Part shown: positions 60,367-64,000 of the stretch, in pieces
Layout: every line of letters begins with the position of its first letter
Numbering within the stretch: position 1 is the stretch's first letter
Assembly: GCA_028277945.1 (NCBI GenBank)
Contig: JANQFH010000049.1
Coordinates: 1-64,000, forward strand
DNA: 64,000 nucleotides
DNA from: Oligoflexia bacterium
GTDB taxonomy: Bacteria; Bdellovibrionota_G; JANQFH01
Reading direction: 5' to 3'
Notes under the pieces: model-generated
The model's database searches: none
Told to the model about the DNA's origin: nothing
The model's input: only the letters and a program-made list of their open reading frames with translations
Translations under genes and position numbers: made by a program

Positions 60367-61784
60367 GCGATGTCATTTCCTGCTTGTGGTTGTTGCGAGC
60401 CAGAGAGTGCGGTTATCTTTTCTAGGCATACCTCTGTAGCACCACTGGGAAAGTAATAACGTAAGTGATTTATATCATTGTCTTTTATTGCTGCGACCGA
60501 TTTCTGCATCAGACGGTTAAGAGCGTTGGCAAAGACCGATGAAAACCCGGCAAGATCTTCAACGTAAAATTCCATGTTGGTATAGAGATCTCGCAATAGG
60601 CTCCACTCCTCATGCACATGACGTTGCAACTTGGAATTGAGCACCAGCGTTGGAATGCCGCTCATCGCTGGAACCAATAGTATGGTTGAAAACAGTGAGA
60701 CCACCAGGTCTATCTCTTGCAGCAGGGCAAATACTGGTTCATGGGTAATAGACCAGTGTCTTAGACCGACCTTCTTCAGGTCCCTCGCCAGACATTTATA
60801 ATTATTTGCTGGATGGGGCTTTATAATAACGTCGATCTCTTTTCCCGTTCTCTTCACCGCCTCCGCAAGTAGACGCATAGGACGAATGAACTCATCATAA
60901 TCGATAATATAGGGATCGAGGTCAGCTGGTCGCTTTTCGCCCTCTTCTAAATACCGTCTAATAATTACCAGGCATTTTAACTTTGTTGCCTGTCTTTTTT
61001 TTCGTAAGAAATCTAACCACTCGGAGTCAAGCCCGGGATAGCCAACATAGGAAAACTGGTCTTTCTTGTCAGGAACTTTAACCCATGGAGTGCCAAACCT
61101 AAGCGGCATCCAAAAATTACAGTAGCTGGGTAATACTTCGCCATGCTCATCAAACGGGCAGAATTCACTCACAGGATCCCTTAGATGCGGTGCATGCGGC
61201 AATAACACCACAGGTCTCCGGATGCGGGAAAAGTATTGAAAAAACAGCTCACGACCAGGGAATTTGGTTGTGGCCCTATTATCAAAGAGTACGGTGTCAG
61301 CGTTGAAAGTTGGCAGGATCCGGTCGAGATGGATCAACCTTGGAGTTATCGCTCGTTCAACTCGAGCTAAACCGTTCTTGAAAACGTTACTGACGAGGCT
61401 GACCAGAGAATAACGTTGAAAGAGAGAAACTAAAAACGCCATCAACCCCCGATTATCGGTGTTATCTCTGCCTTTCCTATAAGTTCTGTAGAGATCTGCC
61501 AAATGAACCTTATCAGCCGGAGCTGAAGAAAAGAGAGCACGCAACAACCAAGATGTCAGATGCCATGGCCTTTTTAAAAAATCGGCAAAATCATACTCTT
61601 CCGCATGAATCCTCTTAAAGAAATTGGAGTAAAACCGTGAAGACCGCAAAATCTGCCGCTTATCAAAGACACAGTATAGTATGGAGATACGACAGCTTTG
61701 GTCTCTTGCCCGCAGTTTCCACAAGATGGGCAAGGTAAAGTCCAACGTGCTGGTATTTTTTACAACGATTTGAAGTATGTGCAT
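60348..61784 (-). CDS. GT-B fold capsule/surface polysaccharide glycosyltransferase-like protein
   Basis: 478 residues. The C-terminal domain has VIIKPHPANNYKCLARDLKK, LLQEIDLVVSLFSTILLVPA and the MSGIPTLVLNSK helix, the HPxN and S/T...P patterns of CDP-glycerol or capsule phosphotransferase-like GT-B proteins. The N-terminal half is mostly unclassified with a membrane-proximal basic character (RNGKRKVKRRFK-like stretches are absent, so no signal). It is the upstream gene of the GT2 protein and probably its partner. Confidence 0.65.
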   Translation of the reverse strand: MHILQIVVKNTSTLDFTLPILWKLRARDQSCRISILYCVFDKRQILRSSRFYSNFFKRIHAEEYDFADFLKRPWHLTSWLLRALFSSAPADKVHLADLYRTYRKGRDNTDNRGLMAFLVSLFQRYSLVSLVSNVFKNGLARVERAITPRLIHLDRILPTFNADTVLFDNRATTKFPGRELFFQYFSRIRRPVVLLPHAPHLRDPVSEFCPFDEHGEVLPSYCNFWMPLRFGTPWVKVPDKKDQFSYVGYPGLDSEWLDFLRKKRQATKLKCLVIIRRYLEEGEKRPADLDPYIIDYDEFIRPMRLLAEAVKRTGKEIDVIIKPHPANNYKCLARDLKKVGLRHWSITHEPVFALLQEIDLVVSLFSTILLVPAMSGIPTLVLNSKLQRHVHEEWSLLRDLYTNMEFYVEDLAGFSSVFANALNRLMQKSVAAIKDNDINHLRYYFPSGATEVCLEKITALSGSQQPQAGNDIAWVKQV

Positions 61785-61961
61785 AAATCCTGCCGATTTC
61801 TCGGCTAATAGGTATTAAGCTTTCTACAGGGTGAGTCAAGAATGTGGCCACTGATATTACCTAACTGTTTAATTTACTTAGCTAAATTCTAGGTCAAAGG
61901 CAGGGTAAGGAGTGTCGCGTTGACTTGCCTCTAGCACTATGAGAGATAACCCTTTGCCAAA

Positions 61962-63032
61962 ATGAAGCGGTTCAGCAAACATAGAACTTTACTCTGTTTG
62001 GTAGCCATCCTATCGCTACTCCATCTCACGACCGCGGAGTGCCTTTTGGCCGCCACAGGTACCAGCCAAAGTTTACTCAACAAAGATAAGAGAAAACGTA
62101 CCAAACCAAAGTCTACGCGCAGCGGTATGGTGCAAGGCACTATCTCCCGCCCCATCCAGATACACGTTGCCGGAGAGGTCTTAGAGCCGGGGAGCTATCT
62201 ACTCAATCAGCCAACTCGCCTGACTACGGCCCTACAGGCGGCATCCGGTATTACAGAGCGCGGTAGCACACGCCGCATTGAGATTCGTAAGGTCGCAAAG
62301 CCGTCAAGAATAGTCGATCTCTTTAAGTTCGAAACTACCGGTGACCTTAAACATGACCCTTATCTCTTTGATAACGACGTTATTTTTGTCCCTTTCAAGG
62401 GACGATCGGTCACTATCAACGGGCCGGTCAAAAGGTCTGGAGAGTACGAGTTGCTGGCAGAAGAATCCCTTCAGGCACTCATCGACCTAGCCGGCGGTTT
62501 CTCCACAGGAGTGGCAAAGTTCAAACCGATACAGATTGTCCGCTACAGCAATGAAAGAGATGAACGGCAGGTCATTGAGATAGGCTTTGATAAGATTACG
62601 GTAAACGGTTATCGGCCACAAAACGGCGATGTCATCATTATTCCACACCTGTTTACCATAAAGAATAAACTCAGCACCGAGGTCGGCTCTTTACCCAATG
62701 ACGAGTTCGCGGTCACTGCCTTTGAGGATCGAGTGTTTGTTACCGGCGCTGTAAGAGTTCCTGGCGCCTTTCCATTTCAACCCCAGTTCAAACTGAACCA
62801 GTACATTGCGCTTGCCGGCGGTGGAACTCGATTAGCAAAGAGAGGCGTCAAGCTCATTTCACTGGACGGTGGTATCACCCGCACTAAGGTCACTGACAGC
62901 ACCACTATTATCAATCCTGGAGATACGATTCAGGTCCAGGAGAAAGCGGTTTCCACTGAGTTCTGGATTGGCTTCTTGGCTACTGTCGCATCCGTAGGCC
63001 TATCGGCTGTGGCAATTTTCGACACTAACTGA
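61962..63032 (+). CDS. SLBB-domain polysaccharide export protein (Wza-like, without PES domain)
   Basis: 356 residues with a signal peptide (LCLVAILSLLHLTTAECLLAA) and a basic linker (NKDKRKRTKPKSTR). Three SLBB units follow: IHVAGEVLEPGSYLLNQP, VTINGPVKRSGEYELLAEES, and VFVTGAVRVPGAFPFQPQ. A C-terminal membrane helix (FWIGFLATVASVGLSAVAIF) is present. The PES domain of Wza is missing. It is probably the periplasmic or outer-membrane export part of the locus. It is convergent with the GT4 gene and overlaps its end by eight bases. Confidence 0.85.
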   Translation: MKRFSKHRTLLCLVAILSLLHLTTAECLLAATGTSQSLLNKDKRKRTKPKSTRSGMVQGTISRPIQIHVAGEVLEPGSYLLNQPTRLTTALQAASGITERGSTRRIEIRKVAKPSRIVDLFKFETTGDLKHDPYLFDNDVIFVPFKGRSVTINGPVKRSGEYELLAEESLQALIDLAGGFSTGVAKFKPIQIVRYSNERDERQVIEIGFDKITVNGYRPQNGDVIIIPHLFTIKNKLSTEVGSLPNDEFAVTAFEDRVFVTGAVRVPGAFPFQPQFKLNQYIALAGGGTRLAKRGVKLISLDGGITRTKVTDSTTIINPGDTIQVQEKAVSTEFWIGFLATVASVGLSAVAIFDTN

Positions 63033-64000
63033 GCAGCTTCGTATAGAGATCCAAAGTCTGATTGGCCATACGGCTGACGTCAAACTGCTCGTACACGCGT
63101 TGTTGCGCTGTCCGTCCTAGCTCTTGGCATTTATCCGCATCGTTCCAAAGCTCGTCTATGGCCTCTGCGAGACTCTCTACATCCGCAGGCGGCACGACGA
63201 TACCACTCTCACCATGTCTGTTGACAAACGGCACTCCCGTATCAAGACTCGTGCTTATTACTGGTTTGCCTGCCGCCATGGCCTCCAACTGCACAATGCC
63301 AAAAGCCTCATTCCGTGTAATCGAAGGGAGCAGGAAGAAACTACTAGCGTGATAGAAATGGCGAATTTCTTCGTCACTCAAACGGCCGAGAAAGTGTACT
63401 CGCCTGTCAATGTCTAGCTCTTTGGCTAGCAGCATCAACTCGCCCTTCAGGGGGCCATCGCCAACAACAACAAGCCGTGCCGACGTCTTTTGCAACGCCT
63501 GTAAAAGGTAACGCAACCCCTTGTAGGGTACTAAGCGGCCGACAAAGAGCATGAACTTGTTGCCATAGTCTTTACGGATTCCACGGACCCGCTCTTGATC
63601 GACCCGATCCACAGCAAAGCTGTTGCTTTCTATTCCAAGCGGTATAACACGGCACTTGTTGGCATACTTTCTCAGCAGCTCTGAGCTGCGTAGATAGTTT
63701 GGGGACGTCACGATGATGCGCTCTGCCTTACCCAGAATGTAGTGGACCATCGGTTGGTAAAGTTTGAGTAGCAGTTTTTGTTCAATAATATCGGAATGAT
63801 AGGTCATGACAAGCTTAGCGGTGCCGGTCTTTGCCAGTAATAGGGCAAGATCGCTGGCTGGGTTGGGAAACTGTGCATGGATAATGTTGAATCGTTTTTT
63901 ATGGAGACGATACAGCAGGTAGGGCATGCTCGGTGAAATAGGCGCCTTGGCCACGACGCCAAGCTGACAGGCACGATGTACCCAAACATCATCTATTTTC
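63025..64000 (-). CDS. Glycosyltransferase family 4, 5' end cut by window
   Basis: The frame is open to the right edge; an internal GTG at 63954 would be a false start, since the codons to the edge continue the fold (DDVWVHRACQLGVVAKAP). GT4 landmarks are RIIVTSPNYLRSSELL, FMLFVGRLVPYKGLRYLLQA, VVVGDGPLKGELML, HFLGRLSDEEIRHFYHASSF and EAFGIVQLEAMAAGKPVIST. The EX7E pair is in EAFGIVQLE. About 30 to 60 N-terminal residues are missing. It adds a sugar to the polysaccharide. Confidence 0.9.
   Translation of the reverse strand, partial: KIDDVWVHRACQLGVVAKAPISPSMPYLLYRLHKKRFNIIHAQFPNPASDLALLLAKTGTAKLVMTYHSDIIEQKLLLKLYQPMVHYILGKAERIIVTSPNYLRSSELLRKYANKCRVIPLGIESNSFAVDRVDQERVRGIRKDYGNKFMLFVGRLVPYKGLRYLLQALQKTSARLVVVGDGPLKGELMLLAKELDIDRRVHFLGRLSDEEIRHFYHASSFFLLPSITRNEAFGIVQLEAMAAGKPVISTSLDTGVPFVNRHGESGIVVPPADVESLAEAIDELWNDADKCQELGRTAQQRVYEQFDVSRMANQTLDLYTKLLS

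Noticed and set aside
1..64000. CRISPR arrays, prophage, insertion sequences and restriction-modification genes
   Set aside because: No regularly spaced identical repeats, transposase, integrase, phage structural or methylase/endonuclease pair was seen in the coding sequences.

Overview
The window is a dense chromosomal stretch of a Gram-negative bacterium. It carries outer-membrane porins, Wza-like export, lipoproteins, a NrfHA nitrite reductase and a leucine-catabolism operon. GC content looks close to 50 percent. The gene mix would fit a free-living proteobacterium (delta-like or another lineage with little genome data), but no marker gene here fixes the taxonomy. Gene functions are read from motifs and family resemblance only; no database search was run.

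Layout. 1-9.5 kb: housekeeping and accessory genes, mostly on the minus strand (O-methyltransferase, BON lipoprotein, AzlCD exporter, cupins, histidine phosphatase, DUF1684, a GGCT-like/M48/YbjQ/YbjQ/aldo-keto reductase run, ATL, GIY-YIG, a nucleoside-hydrolase-like gene). 9.5-11.8 kb: a phosphate unit (porin plus PstS) behind a four-repeat Pho-box-like site. 12-20.4 kb: a one-chain xanthine dehydrogenase, a multicopper oxidase with a CopB-like tail, a UGT-type glycosyltransferase and small proteins. 20.5-25.6 kb: a leucine/isovalerate operon (carboxyltransferase, methylglutaconyl-CoA hydratase, biotin carboxylase, separate BCCP, HMG-CoA lyase). 25.6-30.6 kb: DUF1579, a Fur-family/Dps/carbonic anhydrase oxidative-stress operon with its operator, pirin plus nitroreductase, and an SDR behind a decayed HxlR regulator.

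30.7-51.4 kb is a mosaic accessory region that ends in a tRNA-Glu gene. Nine sites share the core ACGTCCC (ACGCCCC once), which is the 3' end of that tRNA-Glu read on the plus strand. To the right and left of the core lie interchangeable arm types, so the sites look like recombined junctions. Between them sit one- to four-gene modules: a cysteine-rich pair, PhzF, SRPBCC/ArsR, a kelch lipoprotein, NrfHA, an alpha/beta hydrolase, a P-type ATPase, an Ldh2-type dehydrogenase, Kef, an HTH-ATPase/STAS-like/DUF6973 unit, an isochorismatase-like gene, and truncated genes cut at site borders. No recombinase gene is present in the window. This region is the best candidate for an undescribed system.

51.6-55.2 kb: peptide-binding protein, a zinc-ribbon/CcmH-like membrane protein and a dicarboxylate symporter. 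55.3-64 kb: a surface polysaccharide locus with GalE, an MBL hydrolase, a CMP-sugar synthetase-like enzyme, a 2-hydroxyacid dehydrogenase, an SDR, three glycosyltransferases and an SLBB export protein; it continues past the right edge.
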